Below are positions 24,101 to 39,100 of a stretch of 64,000 nucleotides of DNA, piece after piece. The position numbers and the translations under genes are program-made. Below the pieces are notes generated by a model. The model did no database searches and had not been told where the DNA came from. It worked only from the letters and a program-made list of their open reading frames with translations. The first letter of the stretch is position 1; every line of letters begins with the position of its first letter. Source of the DNA: Tubulanus polymorphus (Eukaryota > Nemertea > Palaeonemertea > Tubulaniformes > Tubulanidae); the NCBI RefSeq assembly GCF_964204645.1, contig NC_134029.1:8856850-8920849 (forward strand), in the 5' to 3' direction.

Positions 24101-27100
24101 TTTATCGACACCTTATTAAATGGAACCTCATTAGTATGATATTCGGTCGGAAAAACCATCGTACTAACCAAATTTCGAAGTAACCATTTGCATAATTACC
24201 TCAACGGACACACCATATAGAGAGGTATTTTATTGTATTGTGGTCATACAGCGCCACCACACGAGATTTGTTTAAGGATATATACTTAAGCCTAAAGACA
24301 TAATTAAGAGAGATCGTATTCATTAAAACATCATTCTAATTTTGCCCTTTCGCAATTTAACAATCTATTCAAACGTCATAATGCAAGTTCCATGATGGGT
24401 TTTTAAATGTCATTATTGGCCGTCGTACTTAGCGTGTTTATTTACTAAAGAAATAGGAGATCGTTGAATTTTACGTCATATCTAACGGTAATTTCGTGAT
24501 CGTACCAAGCAAACACTTTTGTGCTCAGGAAAATGCTATAAGTAAAGCCGGGAGTATTCAAATTTATCGTATTACTGAGGTTTTGTAAGCCGAATCGTAC
24601 TAACGAGGTTCGAATGACGTATCTCGGTACATGGACTAAAACCATCGCTATAGAAATAAGTTACGTCGGTTGATAGCTATACGTACGCTCGACTGGCTGT
24701 GAGTGGGTGTACGGGGCCGGAACCTTGTCGGCAATGATGAACGAGAACACCAATCGCTGACCAGCGCAGATGGTGTGCTTTAGTGTTATTACATTATCAA
24801 CTGTCTCTACTTTGTCAAGGTTTTATTGCTTGTTTACCCGAGCTGGTTAGTTCGTCGTGCGCGCTTCATTCTGTAACCGCCGGCAATGAGATGTTATATT
24901 GCCCGACACGCTGGCTTGATGTTCGCCGCGGCGGCTGAGATTAAAAAATGTGCCCGGTTTGCCTTGGCTTCCCTCTCTCCTCGCACCGTGTATATACGTA
25001 TATACGAACTGATGCTTTTTTAACCTCCGATGGGATACCGGTATCACCGGATGGCGCGACAAAACACTGGGTTATTCGTAGTGGAAATCAGTTCATTTTC
25101 AATGAAATGTGAAATTGGCTATTAGGCTGTCAAATACGAAAATTGTCAAACAAGTCGTTGCATAGATATAAAATACACTTTCTCACTCAGTTTTCAAAGA
25201 AAATTGATTTTCTAATGAGAAAAATAGATGAGAATGTAATGTAGAAGGACATTGAAGCTCCGTTTTACGAATTATGAATTTCGAATTATGAATTTATTCA
25301 CACTCAAACCATTTCCATGATATATGGAGGAAAAGAGCATTTACATGATTACAAAAAAGAAAATTATAGAAGCTCAGTGCAACTAGCGATCCTGGCGGGT
25401 TATCGCTGAATCCTCGCTTCCCTCAGTAGCGTTGCCAGTATCCCATCGGAAAATAAATATTTCAAAGCACATAATTGTGATGATGTCTATTCACAAAACA
25501 AAACATGATCAGTTTGTGCGAATAGGTTCAGACGGAAAAGCGAAAGATATATTTCTATTCTTCTGAGTGAATATCATCAAAGGATGGTTCGATTAGTCTT
25601 TCGCCCCTATACTTAAGTTCGACGACCGATTTTCATGTCAGAATCGCTACGAACCTCCACCAGAGTTTTCTCTTGCTTCGTCTGGTTCGAATGTACTCGT
25701 CCTGTTTGCATTAACCCCAGACGTTCATTCATTCATTTGTTTTTTTTTTCAAATTGCTAACTGTCCTGTAGAAGAATGTGCACCTATCCATTTCAGGGCC
25801 ACCAGTGATAATCAAATCCGACATTAACATCAGAAGCATGGGTCCCATTTCCGAGGCAGATATGGTGAGTATCACTTCGTCACTCGGGGACGGAAAATAG
25901 AATTTCAGTCGATGTCAAAGTGTCAGCCAGCGTGTTTCACCGTTTGTGGTTCACGTCTAGTAGAATTCAATCGGTAAACGGTAAACTCAAGTGAAAAAAG
26001 GGAAAAAAACATTAGCCTGTCAAACACGCGTCTAGCTCACGGGTGTAATGAAAAACTTAGTGAATTCCCACAAGATCGTCTTCTAAAGAGTCAATAATCT
26101 AGGTTTTTAAACTGAATAACCTCTGAGGAGTTCGGCGCGTCTAATCGCTACGATGGCGGTGACACTCAGGAAAAAGCGCGACTCTACCAGTATAACCGCT
26201 CTGCGGTAACAACATTCGTATACATGAAACACGTCACGTGAAACGAAATGTATGCGACAAAAACACGATATATATCGCCATATTAAAGTGTGATGGATTC
26301 TCTCAATGGTCCCATGTAAATTTTCCAGGCGTTGACTTGAAATATTTTCCACGTCTGGGGAGTAAGTGCTGTTCGCAGATAAGCACGGAGCGGAATCAAT
26401 TGTAAAGCCATTTCCAGTCCCCGGTGACGCACGCCAGTAGCGATTTACTCCCCTTTAAAGGCTATCATTGCGATATAGTGTAGTTTTACAATGACGTATA
26501 AATTACCGGCTTCATAATAAGTGTGTTCCACCAAATGAGTTATCCGTCTTGCCTTGTCCGTCGAAACTGAATTCGCCATAAATAAAGAGTCAAAAAGGGA
26601 GCATGAAAAATTTTGAATCTACCAGCGCTGACTCATTCGAAAATTTATACCAGTGAAACCCAATTCCTAAAGGTACATTCACAACCGACGATCAATAAGA
26701 TTAGTAGTATAAATAATCATATTCACATCAGAATACACAGTGACGAACACCATCCAACTTTTCGGTAAGCTTACTCGATGTAAAACTCCATCACAGTTTC
26801 GAGTTAGATTCTAGAGCCGCGATCACACGATTTGGCTCGGGCCAAATCGGCATGGATCAGGCCCGAGTCAAATTCAGCCCGTGCCTAATTAGAGAGCGCG
26901 TTCACACGTAAACCACTCATTCGATGCTCAACAATGCTTAAACGAATTGAACTACTTCCGAAACCAGTTGCAATTCACACGCAATTATTTGACCCCTGCT
27001 AAAATTCAGCCACGATCACACGAGCACACGAGCGTTTTTCGCTCGACCAAAAATTTCGGACCAGGCTTGAGCCAAATTTTATCACGGGACAAAATTTGGC

Positions 27101-30100
27101 AAAACTGGTTCCGGACATGACTCACTTCGCTTTGTTTAAGTATTGGTTAGACAAGTATCGAGTGTGTGCTTTACATGTGAGCCCGCTCTCTAATTAGACA
27201 CGGGCTAAATTTTGCAAGGGCCTGATCCGTGCCAGTTTGGCCCGAGCCAAAACGTCTCCGCGCGATCGTGACTTATGGCTCGGGCCTGGTACGACGTTTA
27301 TAGTGGGGCCAAATAGGTACGGGCCAGTGAGAACAGTGGCACCAGTGAGAACAGTGTTCCGGTCAAAAAATGCTTGACGTGTGGTCGCGACTTAGAAGCC
27401 TAGAATCAATCATTTTGGACTCTCTATATAACTATGAAACTGATAACTATTTGAATCTTATCACCTGCTACCATTGTATATTGATAATTAAAATGGATTC
27501 AAGGCATAGATTATTATTGACGAAAATCCCGTTTGCAGGCTTATTCGATGGACTGTTATTTCCGACAAACGTGGGAGGACGATCGGCTGCGATTCCGAGG
27601 ACCGATGCCGATGTTGTCAGTGCACAACGTTATTTTAGAGAAAATCTGGAAACCCGACACATATTTCACGAACGGGCGAGGGGCGTACGTACACACGATA
27701 ACAACTCCTAACAAACTACTGCGAATCTATCAAAATGGTACTGTACTTTACTCGATGAGGTAAGCTTGCACGAGATAAAAACCGCCCGTAGTCACTCCTC
27801 TCCCATCCTCCCTCTGCAGGGACTCGAACCTGATGGCATCGCTACACTCAGCCACGGCACGAACCCCTGCATCAGTAGACCGGTTGCGCAGGTACATGCG
27901 CAGCTTTCCGAACGAAAACTGGCGGCACCAATCAGATTGCTCGTTGTATAATCGTTGAGGCAAATTTCAAGGAAGAACTAAAAATGGGAAAACCCGGGCT
28001 AAAATAAAACGGGATTTCTGATTGGCTAAAAATTACATCATCTGAACTGCGCATGTATCTGCGCACACGGTCGATTATGGCAGGGTTTCGTGCCGTGGCA
28101 ATCTCGATGCCATCAGGTTCGAATCCCTGCCGGGGGAGGATGCTCCTCTCCGTGTTGTTGGGTCTTTATACGTGTATAATAAATAATTGAAGACGACACT
28201 GCCCCGCCTTATCACGCGAAAATGATCCCCGTCGAAGTGATTACGATACGCGATATACGTACTGAAGTTCAAAAGATATCAGGATGATGAAAGGCCAAGG
28301 AAACGGCTATAATTTGACGTATGGGATACTGTAGAAACAGTAACAACTGAACAATTCGCTAGTAATCTGAGCATGATATTGTCCCTCTAATTATGCACGC
28401 GGCATTTCCCTCTGGGTATATATGAATTCAAGGAAATATCCATGATATCAGTATACAGGTATCCATGATCTTTTTCAGGTTAACGATAAAAGCTAGCTGT
28501 CCGATGTATTTACAATTTTTCCCTATAGACGAACAACTATGTCCTCTAGTATTCAGAAGCTGTAAGTATATATAACAGAGAGAAATTGACAGACGGTATA
28601 CGTACTCTAAATCGTCATTTCTACGGGGTTCGCACAGTCGTCGAATCACCTTCGGTCTTATTCGGTTACAATAAAAGTCTCCCAAGCACCATCACGAAAA
28701 CCTTTCATCTTTCACGATGAGTGAAAATTATCAAAGTCGAATAATTTCAAAAATGAATATCGATGCAATTGACATTGAATCGACCTCTTTGAAGCATAAA
28801 TCTCGGGTAAACAATATAGCCTGTTTTAAGTCAGTATCATAAGGTAACGCACAGTACATTATTAAAATTCATTTTCAAATAGGCCTATACGTTATCTCTC
28901 AAAAATTTCAACTTGACACTCTATGGAAGTTAGTTCTGATTTCACCTTTAAATGTATTGTTTCCATACTCCCACAACCGTTGAGTATCGGATTTTCCGGA
29001 TTTTGTAACCCGGGGGAGGAGTGATTGTCTGTGATACGCTGTTTATGTTTTTCTAAGATTACAAAAGCGAATATGGTTTTGTGAAGGTCATTGGGTTATC
29101 ACCAGTCATTTACAAAAGTATATTTAACAAATCCTAATCAGTCATTTAATTTTTTCCACTATAAATTTAGATCTAGAAAAATATAAAATCAAAAGTTACG
29201 CGATAGTGACAATTTCAACTTAGCGAGTAATTTCAAAATCTTCCTTTCCAAACGCCTTTTCGGAAAAAATGAATGACTATTTATGAATAACTATAGATAC
29301 CATAATAGTTATGATCGGATTAGTTATGAACGACATTCCCGGGTCACGTTCTTCGCTAACTGTCAAAGACATGATAATCGTATTCGCTATACCCCAAAAT
29401 ACGATTACCGCATTCTTTCACCCGAGATTGTCCTGGGCGAATTGTCGAAAATCGCTGTCCTCGATCTAGCCCGGATCACTCCATCGTGAGCTAAGCAGGT
29501 GGGTTAAGTGGATTATTCACCGAACAATATGAAGTATAAAACACCCGATATGCGGAGATTCCCTGGTCGGGGTCAAGAAGTGCAACAGCGAATCGAGGCG
29601 ACTGAGGCAATGCTAGGGCAAAATAACATAACAACGCTAGATTGATTGATAAATTGATTCGGCAAGACTGAATGAAGATCTTGGATTCAGTTTTACGATC
29701 GTCTGCGATCGTTTGTGTAGTAATCATGTGGCGTTTACGCTCGTATCGCCGGAGGGAATTGATGAAGAGTTTTTGCAAAATATCGAATATTGAGAAATGA
29801 ATATTCGGTTTGTCTTCGGGTTGAATAGAAAATCTGACATTCTGGACATTTCAGCCTCTGGTTCATCGCCCAATAATGTACTCAATTCGTTTTTTAAAGC
29901 TTTTAGTGGAACAAATATCGAGCTTGGAGCCGGTTCACAGAAGACTTACTATATCATATTCCATTGACATGTCATGAATATTGTGTTATTATGAATGAAT
30001 GAGTCATTCGGTAAAACAGCATCGTTTTAAACCTGTAGCCATCTTACTGGTGCGATTTCGGCGATCCTCTTTCAGGTAGTCAGGAGTGGATCCACAGGGA

Positions 30101-33100
30101 CCACTGTTGAGGGTAGCACAAGGGCACGATCCAGGAAAACGAGGGGGAAATTCTGAAGAATTTGAAGATGCTTTTTGGTGCAATTTCCAAGCAATGAATG
30201 AAGACCTGGTGCAAAGCGCTTCTTAGAAAATTTACTGCATTGAGATGTAGTTTCCAGGCAATTGAGACAAAATCCTGAAGAGATGAATTCCTTTATGTTG
30301 AAAATTCCCTGCCTCGTCTTATAAAATGTACTTTTAAAATTCATAGGGACAACATGGCATCGCGTTTTTACATCCAGTTCCAAACTGTTCTTGTCCACTG
30401 CGCACTGCAAATCCCGGTAGGATTCGAACCAAAAGTCCGATCTACTTTCAAATATATCTACCCCTAGACTTTTTACCTATTTAGATTTGTTGAGTTCTAA
30501 AACTCGTCTTCATTACTGTTAATTCCGACTTCCATCATCGGAAGCATTTATTCGAAAAAGTGAACGTATTCTACTCAGATCTATTCTGTATTCACGTCTC
30601 ACATTTTTATGATATTAGTTCATTTCGCAATTCGCTTGAAAATACTTTTAACTGCGCTGCAATTCTTCATTACAATCACATAATCTCCTACATAACATAC
30701 GCTTGGAGGTCATCATCGGGATTGTCACATATGACGTGTATAAGTACACTTGGGTGAACTGTTGGTTCGAATCGGTGGTGCAGTGTGACACAGTTAAAAA
30801 AAGTTTTCGACGCTCTGCTGCATCGATTGGCCTACAAAAACTCGTAGCAATCCAATAAATCCTAAAAAATCCTATCTGCTGTAAAAGCAGCCTTCTCGCT
30901 CTAAAGCCGGACAAGACATACTTTAGTGGTCAGAGTACTGTGAGAGTTGAAAGCCTAGCCGGAGATTTACTCCAAACGTTTCAGATATAAGTCTAAAATC
31001 TGTGAATTTAGAAATAAACGATTTCCAAGAAAACTCGTGGCAGTAGGGCAAACCCTACCCCCCTTGCTTTTTAAATTTAATTTTGTGTCCTTTACGACAA
31101 ATCAATATCAATTTTGGATATATTTCCACATTGACATGGTTTTTGGGGATGGGTCAAATTTGACCCCAGGCTGCTTCACTATTAGTTAAGATTACCTAAA
31201 TATACATTTACAGCGAAACTTCATAATCTGAAAAAGTGCATCCTTAATGCCCAGTATTCTATATATGACCCTAGGTTGTTGAAAACGTACACGCTACGTT
31301 CTGGCCATGGGTCATAAATTATATGACCCCTTGGGTCGAAGAAGTAAATTTCAATTTCATGTAAAGCCACCTGGTGGTTTTTCTACTAGCCAACAAGGGT
31401 TATATGTGGAACTTGGGCTTTTACGGTTGCACAGTCTTTCTCCCACCATCAACAGTTCTTAAATCTATCAGTGCAGGAGGAGTAAATAATTGACCCGGTT
31501 CTCTGGGGCAATTAGAAGTCACGCTGACGTCTTGTCTGTTTGTTTGTTTGTTTCATTCAGCTGTTTATAATCAAACACTTACCTTAGTTCAATTGATTGA
31601 AAAATTTCGCAACTCAGACGTGCAAGTGCTGGCTCTTACAAGTCATGACGGTGTTCAACAATATTGGTTATTCAATTTCGTGAAATTGCAAAATGTATCA
31701 CAAGCACTGTATTTCCATTCGCCGCATTCACTTTTTTAACGGCCGTGGTATTAGTTGTGTCTTCATAAAAAAAACAATGCACAAATGGTTTCATCAAGAA
31801 GTCCCTAGAATACTCTTTTCAAAGGTGTCTAAAGCTAAACGAAGTATTTTGTTTAACTTACATTTCTAATCTTCTTTCAGATGCATATACTAAAGAGGAT
31901 ATAGCGTATTTATGGAAATACGGACCAAATAAGTCAGTGAAAATATCTGACGACATGCGACTATCGCAGTTTGACTTAAGTGGATTTCCTCAGGATAATT
32001 TCACTGAACTCAGAATGACAGGTAAAAGAATCTTAGGGTTTTTCCATTAGTCTTTGGAACTAAACGTGCATCGCTATTGAGAGTGTGAAGGACTATTGGC
32101 CACATGCTGCTTTAAGTGACAACTTTCATCGTGGAGTCTTTTGGAATTGAAAAATTTGAAAATGGTTTAATAACAGCCAGAGTGGGCCAGAGCCATCACC
32201 CAGAATTAGGTCGGTTGCTTGCTACATCGCAGATTTCGATTTTAATGCCAATTTGAAATGTTTCCATTATTTTTTAGTAAGATTGTTGCATTCCGTGAGA
32301 TGTGTTTGCCTGATCTGCTAGTCACGTCTGTCAGTTCAACTTCAACGATTTATTAAAATTATTACGAAATTAAATTTGAAGTTTTGGAAAAATAGGCTCT
32401 CCCCTTAGGGAAATATTTCCGTGCGAATACAAATTAGTTTACCTGTCCAATTAAGTTCGAGACACGTGATCGGCATTCTTCATCGCGTGGTTTATTTAAA
32501 AAACCAAAAAATACTATAATTACATCTTTAATTCTATATACTTTCAAGAGATGCCCTTTTTCGAATGCACCACATTAGGCCTACGTGATTAACAATCGAT
32601 TAGCGTTTTTGCGACCTACCTATTTGCTTATCGATCGGATCAATCAATGCATTTTTATGAAGTCACGGTGATATTCTAGGCTAGTGACATCTCTCCTGGA
32701 AGGTTCGCTATAAAGCTAGGGTAAATACAAAACTAAATTCAACTTATACGTGGCTCGATTAACTGAGAACCGGCTCTGTTCCTGACAGGTTTTAGTCGGT
32801 TGTATTATTTTCATCAGCGCTGCTGCTAGGATCGTTCGCGTTCTTGCTGATAATTGCGGAAAATCCTGCCGACGGTGTCGGGTATATGCAGCACCGCGGC
32901 GAATGATTCATTTCAAAAGGACGAGTCGGGAATTGTTTGCATTCGCTAGCTGTGCAAATTAAACTCATTCGTCCCGAGACTTGAATTCATATCGAACGAT
33001 CATATGACTCCTGTCCGGGGAAATAAGACAGAACCTGCTCGACAGACTTATCTATCATCTATACGCATGGCATTTGACAACCTATGATGCTGCGGTCACC

Positions 33101-36100
33101 GCTTGTTTAATGACCGACCACAAGACCTAAACCAATAGAATCACCGTAGCGAGTAAATTAGTGTGCACAGTCTGTGCGTGGAGTCACTTCGTCTTTGATA
33201 AATCAGCACGATATCAACGTAAACTCAAACATATGTAAATACTTAACAAGTCCCAGCCGTGCATACAACGAGTAACGAACGAGAAAACTAACTTGAAGTT
33301 TATTGACGCCTTGAAAATAACACATCGTTTGATATTGTCGACAATTAATACCGGTAATATGAATACGGGATATCGACAAATTCATATTCTTGAATTACTC
33401 GTTTGATGGCGCTAGTCAGAACCGGAAATTTGAACCTAAAACCGCCATGTTCTAGTTCATTTGCAATAAAAATCTCTCGCTTCAAGTTTTTAGTTAGCGA
33501 TATTTTACTTACTATACAACGGCACGCATAATCCTTTGAGTATGATATCCTGACAATGTGTTGAATTCGATAAAACACCACTTCAAACGCTAAAGATTAC
33601 TAGAAATGTAAAAAAACTACCAAATTTAGCGATGACGCTCGAAGCAGCTAACGGAAGTAATGACTGGTGCCGGGTGTCATCACTTTGTTGTTGAGTTCAA
33701 GACTCTTAACATAAATTTATTGCAGGCTACACTGATAAATATAAAATAATATTATGAAATAAAATTGATTTTAGAAGGACTAAACTCGTAGATTCATAAT
33801 AAAAATATGAAAAGTACCAGGACTCGAACCAACAATCAAAACTGGGCCGTCAAGTGCTGCCACCATGTGACACCTGGCAACCAGTCTTTGCATCGTCAGC
33901 AGTTGCAAAATATTTTTTGATAATTTTTAATTTTAGGACATTTATAGTGATTTCTAGCCTTTGCAGTGAGGTTTCATCATATCCAACGTAGCGATAGGAT
34001 ATTTAAAGGATTATGCGTGACGATATATAGTAAGTCAAATATCGCTCATTGAAAACTTAGAGCGAGAGATTTTCATTGCAAATGAACTAGAGCATGGCGG
34101 ATTTAGGTTCCAATTTCCGGTTCTGACTAGCGCCATCCAACGAGTAATTCAAGAACTTGAATTTGTCGATATCCCGTATTATATTATGTTACGGATCAAT
34201 AGAATCATTTTCGATTTGAATATATCAATAATCGATCGGCAACCAGTCTAGCCCCGGTATGGTGGTGACGTAGTGCACATCCTTTTAAAATGATTATCGA
34301 ACTATTGACGTGAGCCAAATGTATTTCATGACAAAATAAATGCCAAAATTCTCAAATTGTTATTTTGAATGCCAATATTGATGACGTAGTGCACGTCGAC
34401 TCACAAAGACCCCAGTATCAATGTATATAAACATTATTGTAACGGTTTTCACGACGTCAAAAAACTGCACGCATAAACTAGTAAAAAGCATAACATTTCA
34501 CCATCACCTCGGAGCTGAAGACCAAGCGCGTCTAATGGATACTACTCATTAACGGAGCAATAAATGGGTTCTTTCGCGAGTAGTTAAACGCTTGTGCTCA
34601 AGTCTCCACGACCTTGATTCGCCTCTCAATATTGACTGATTAGATGGATAGAGCGTTGACAGAGTGAATAAGGCAGACGGAACCCGAGGAAATGAGGAAA
34701 ATTAATTATATGGCTGGTGATCTCCGACGAAGAACAAAGTGATTTTATTCAAGCTGTCCTTTTTGCGTGTTCTCTTCATGAACAGCTCCTCGAAAAAGTT
34801 TGTCTTGTAATAAAAGTGCTCGATATTGTATGCGATATCATCCATAATGCGATTGTCAAACGATCGTTGTAAGCATTCGAATCGGAATTCTGAAATGTTT
34901 CTAGGAAATCAAATCAAATCAACCAGCGTAAACTACTTTCCACCATTCCGACTTAGGATACATCTTTCGACGCTCAATGTTCGACTGCGGACTAGCTTCG
35001 AATCTCCGCGTCTCAGCAAATTCATTGGAATGACGTAAATTCTTTCTCGTATAGAACCCTTCTGCAAAGAGCAATAACCGCTTGTGCGACAGCGATGAAG
35101 TATCGACCTTTATTGACCGTAAGGCACCATTGCCGATATAAAATTGCATAAAAGGATTTGCAAAGTTGATACGAGTAATGTTGTTTGCAGATTAACACCA
35201 TCTGTTGTCGGCCATTTTGTTCTCATATCTGTCGCGAAACAATATGTGCAATCTGGTCATTGCGCCGACATAACGACCCGTTAATGGCTATTAGGCTCGT
35301 GTTTTGGGATTATCGGTAATCGTTGCCCGATAGAACGGAATGCGCTGTTGCAAAAGGAAGTCGGAGTAGGTTTATGGACAGTAAAGGCACCTCGTTTCAC
35401 GGGGACGTGACCGCTAAAAATCGCTAGGCCACCGCCGTAGTTAGTCGGCTTAGCAAATTCACCGTTATCGATCGGACAAGTACTAAATTTGGCATAAAGG
35501 TTTCCTGATTTTCCATCTTCCAAGATTACGGCAAAATTCACGATGGCCGCCTGGAATATAAGGTTGCACATGGAATATATAGGTTGTGGAATAATTTCTG
35601 TTTTATTGGTTGCCATCTTTGAAATGAAGGTGACATGTCAAGTATCTGTACCAGCAAAACAAGAAACCTCTGAATCTTATTTTGTTCATTTCCTATTTTC
35701 ACAGCCAGACGAAATTCTCGAATTGTAATGGCATCCATTTTGAAATTTGGCCACCATCTTGGAAATGGTTGACCTTAGCAAAATTTCATGATAGCAGCAA
35801 CTGCCCCAGTGCCCCTGGACATCCCCGAATCGATGCCTTGTTTGTTAATTTTGTTCACAACCAGATATTTGAACTTCTTTTTTCAGACGGATTCTAGCCG
35901 CCATCTTGGAAATTTGAATCCGATCAAAGATTGACTTCAAAGATGAGGATAAATATCTTATGACCTTTTTTCCCGACTTTTCACGCGACGGATTATCCAT
36001 ATTCAGTTCTATTAAAATGCCAATCAATGGGATACCCACGTCGGGTTTTTAAATTGGTACTGCAATCATCTCAGTCCGGCGTTACGGGTTTCATGCGTTC

Positions 36101-39100
36101 ATGGGAATCCGGCTGCGGGATTTCTTCGTCAAAGGCAGGGGCTAAGCCAAGATTTTCTGAATTTTCGAAGGTTCATTTCGGGGGAAATGAAAACTGGAAT
36201 AGGGGTAATCGAAATATTTTTTTTTCTGGGCGAAAGTTCGCGTCTGGAAGGACCTACGTACCTCGACGTCTCCCTCGCTCGTGGCACTCGGCAACTTTTG
36301 GGGATTAAAAAGAAAAAAGACAGAAAGAAAGTAAGAGACCTGACTTGATGCGTCTGATTTAGATTCGTTCTGACGAAAAATTCGTGAGCGTACTGGCTGA
36401 TATTTAATATCCGTAATGTGTTTTGCAGACACCTCGTGTAGATCCAGTCAGTATGTTCTTGTTTGCACTTTCCTTTCGATAAACCGAAGGCCATTATGAA
36501 ATGTATCTGATCGCATCGCGCATTAAATCAACAACCGGCGGTCAATGTTACTCGGCAGAAGCTACTGTCGTATATTAGCCGAGATTTACTTGACTTGCGA
36601 CACACGACTTTCGACACTCTCCTCACTCGATTCGGCCGGGTGATTATTTGCATTCGGTCTCGCAATCTCGTCACTGAAGTTTATTGCTCTCCCACGATAT
36701 GAATCTTCAAAGCATCTTCTCGATAAATGTTATGAATTGTCACCTTTCCGATCGTTTACCGGCTGCTCCTGGTAACAGGATCACAACTCGCCGACCGGGT
36801 CACGATCTAAGTACATCGTGTCTTTAATTGATCAGTTTTCCCGTATTTAATTTGAGGGATTGTCGGTACGGTGAATTTCAAAGGGTATTTGACAATGAAG
36901 AAGACAAAAAGTTTCCAGTTTTTGGGCCTAGCCATGCTGTGGTGGTCCCTCGAAAAGCATCACAGCAATAGGGACATCGAGGGACTGCCACAACACAGTG
37001 CCCACTGGAAACATCTTTATTTTGTCTAAGTCTTTCATAGCAGTCATTCTTAGAAATTCATTTTTTGCATAAAACAGAATTGCACAGAAAATGATTTTCA
37101 TTCATGTTTCTATCATTTTTGTCGACGGCGGTCATTTTTCTGCGTTAATAAATCACTCATGAAAATAATCGATTTTTTTTCATATTTCGTTATTTTTTTC
37201 TTAAGGTTGAGGTTGATCCTCAATATCAGAATTTACATTATCGCTGCATCATCGTCATCGTTTGTCTTTTTTTCTTTATTATAGGTGAATATTCGTCGCT
37301 CAGAGTTCAGTTTCAACTGCAACGACATATGGGATATTTTCTCATTCAAGTGTATGTGCCTTGTACGTTAATAGTGGTGCTTTCCTGGGTTTCTTTTTGG
37401 CTCAATCGGGAGGCGACTGCTGATCGAATAGGATTAGGTAAGGGTTGATGATAATACGACCACACAACCGTAAAAAAGATGTATTCAATTTTGTCGAACC
37501 TTCACAGCTTATACACGATGCTGAGGATAGCGGCGAGACGCTGCAAAGTACGAAAAACCTATATGAAAGGACCCGTACTAGGGCAACGTTTCGAATTCCC
37601 GCGCGTACAATGTTGAACTATCTATGGTAATGTCATTGTCTATGTATAAACTTCTAAATTGAATCGGTTAGCCCTAAGAATATTTCGATCGCACGATCAA
37701 ACATTTCGTTCCTACGAAAAGATTTTCGTTCGAACGAAAATATTAATTCGTTTGAATGAAAAGATTATTTCTTTAGATTAGAATAGATTATTTCGTTCCC
37801 ACGTAAAACTTTTACGAAAAACATTTCGTTCTAACGAAAATAAATTATTTTTCACCATGTCACCGCCGGGGCTCTGTACTAGCTTGTAGTATTGTTAATG
37901 ATAATCATACATGCTAGAGTAATACTAATGGTGGAAACCACGCGTGATTCTTTTAGCTTAGAACTCGATTTATTGGCTATGGAATTTAGTCAGACCATTA
38001 AAAAATTATGCATGTCCATACCTGTGGAGACCATGTGAACTTTGATAACCCGTACCCGTGGAGACCGGGAACCATCGGAGGTTAACAATGTATGTAGCAA
38101 CGCGTGACTCGAACTTCTGCTCTACTAAGTGATAACATGTACGGTACTTTATTGTAAAATTGTTTTGATACAGTTATAGTAAATAATTAGAATTCTTATT
38201 AATTGGCCGAAATTTTCTATTTGCCTCCGTTTAGCCTCCCCTACGAGTATTTTCACACCCGTTCATAGCCGTTGCATTAGTTCACATACCATGATTGACT
38301 ACCACGCGAAATTTGAAGTCCAATTCTTCTCCGCGGCGACAGTATTTGGTACAAAGTGTCGTATCAATAAATTGATTGAAAACCAGGGAAAAAATAAAAA
38401 ATGTCATTTTCCCCAGTGGAACACTGGGCTTTTTCAATGTGTAGATTGCGATTACAGTCACTCGGGATGTCAGTAGTGTGCTAAATGTATTTCGTAAAAG
38501 AGGATCGTGTCGTAATTAGTGAATTTCCGCGTAGTGACCTTCTATTTTGTTCGAGATGTCAAGTCGGGTCTCGTCGGACTGGCGAAAGAGAGTAATTGCA
38601 CGCGAACGTCGCTGAAACTTTAGCAATTCGTCATCAGGCTCTGTGACGTTTCTCATCATATGCAATGTATACGTTTGAAACCCGCAAAGTGTTCCCACAA
38701 TGCCGCCACTGGTATTCGCATTAGTTCGATGATAGCTAATTTAAAAACCGATGTAAATCGCATTTACATTCGTCTAGATAACAGGGGATTTTTACGTTGT
38801 TGGGATCTTGCTCGATCGCACGCGAATTCCGCTTCATCGCACGAATTCTATTCGGATGTCATTTATCTTCTTTAAATCATCCAACAACTGATAATGCATT
38901 TATCAGCCAAACATGCCTACTATCTAAAGTATAGAAAATGCGGCTGATATTTGCCCGGATTACTTAAAACAATTCGAAAATTTAAGCTCCAAATAACGCT
39001 TAAATGACGCAGTTTCCTACGCAGTTGCCCTCTATATAGCAGGATACAGATTTTCTGAGAAAAAAGTTCTTCAATCTTCGGTATTCCAGCATTGTCGAAA

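Noticed and set aside
28082-28140. tRNA gene
   Set aside because: The B-box-like GGTTCGAATCC is present but the anticodon arm is missing and the sequence is part of a fold-back repeat. The same holds at 19788-19850, 12979, 30416 and 33820.
30072-30410. 112-codon minus frame with several cysteines in gene A intron 4
   Set aside because: The cysteines do not fit the Cys-loop spacing. The true Cys-loop exon was found at 28479-28561.
35281-35616. 111-codon minus frame
   Set aside because: It runs into the diverged tandem array at 35540 and has no recognisable domain.
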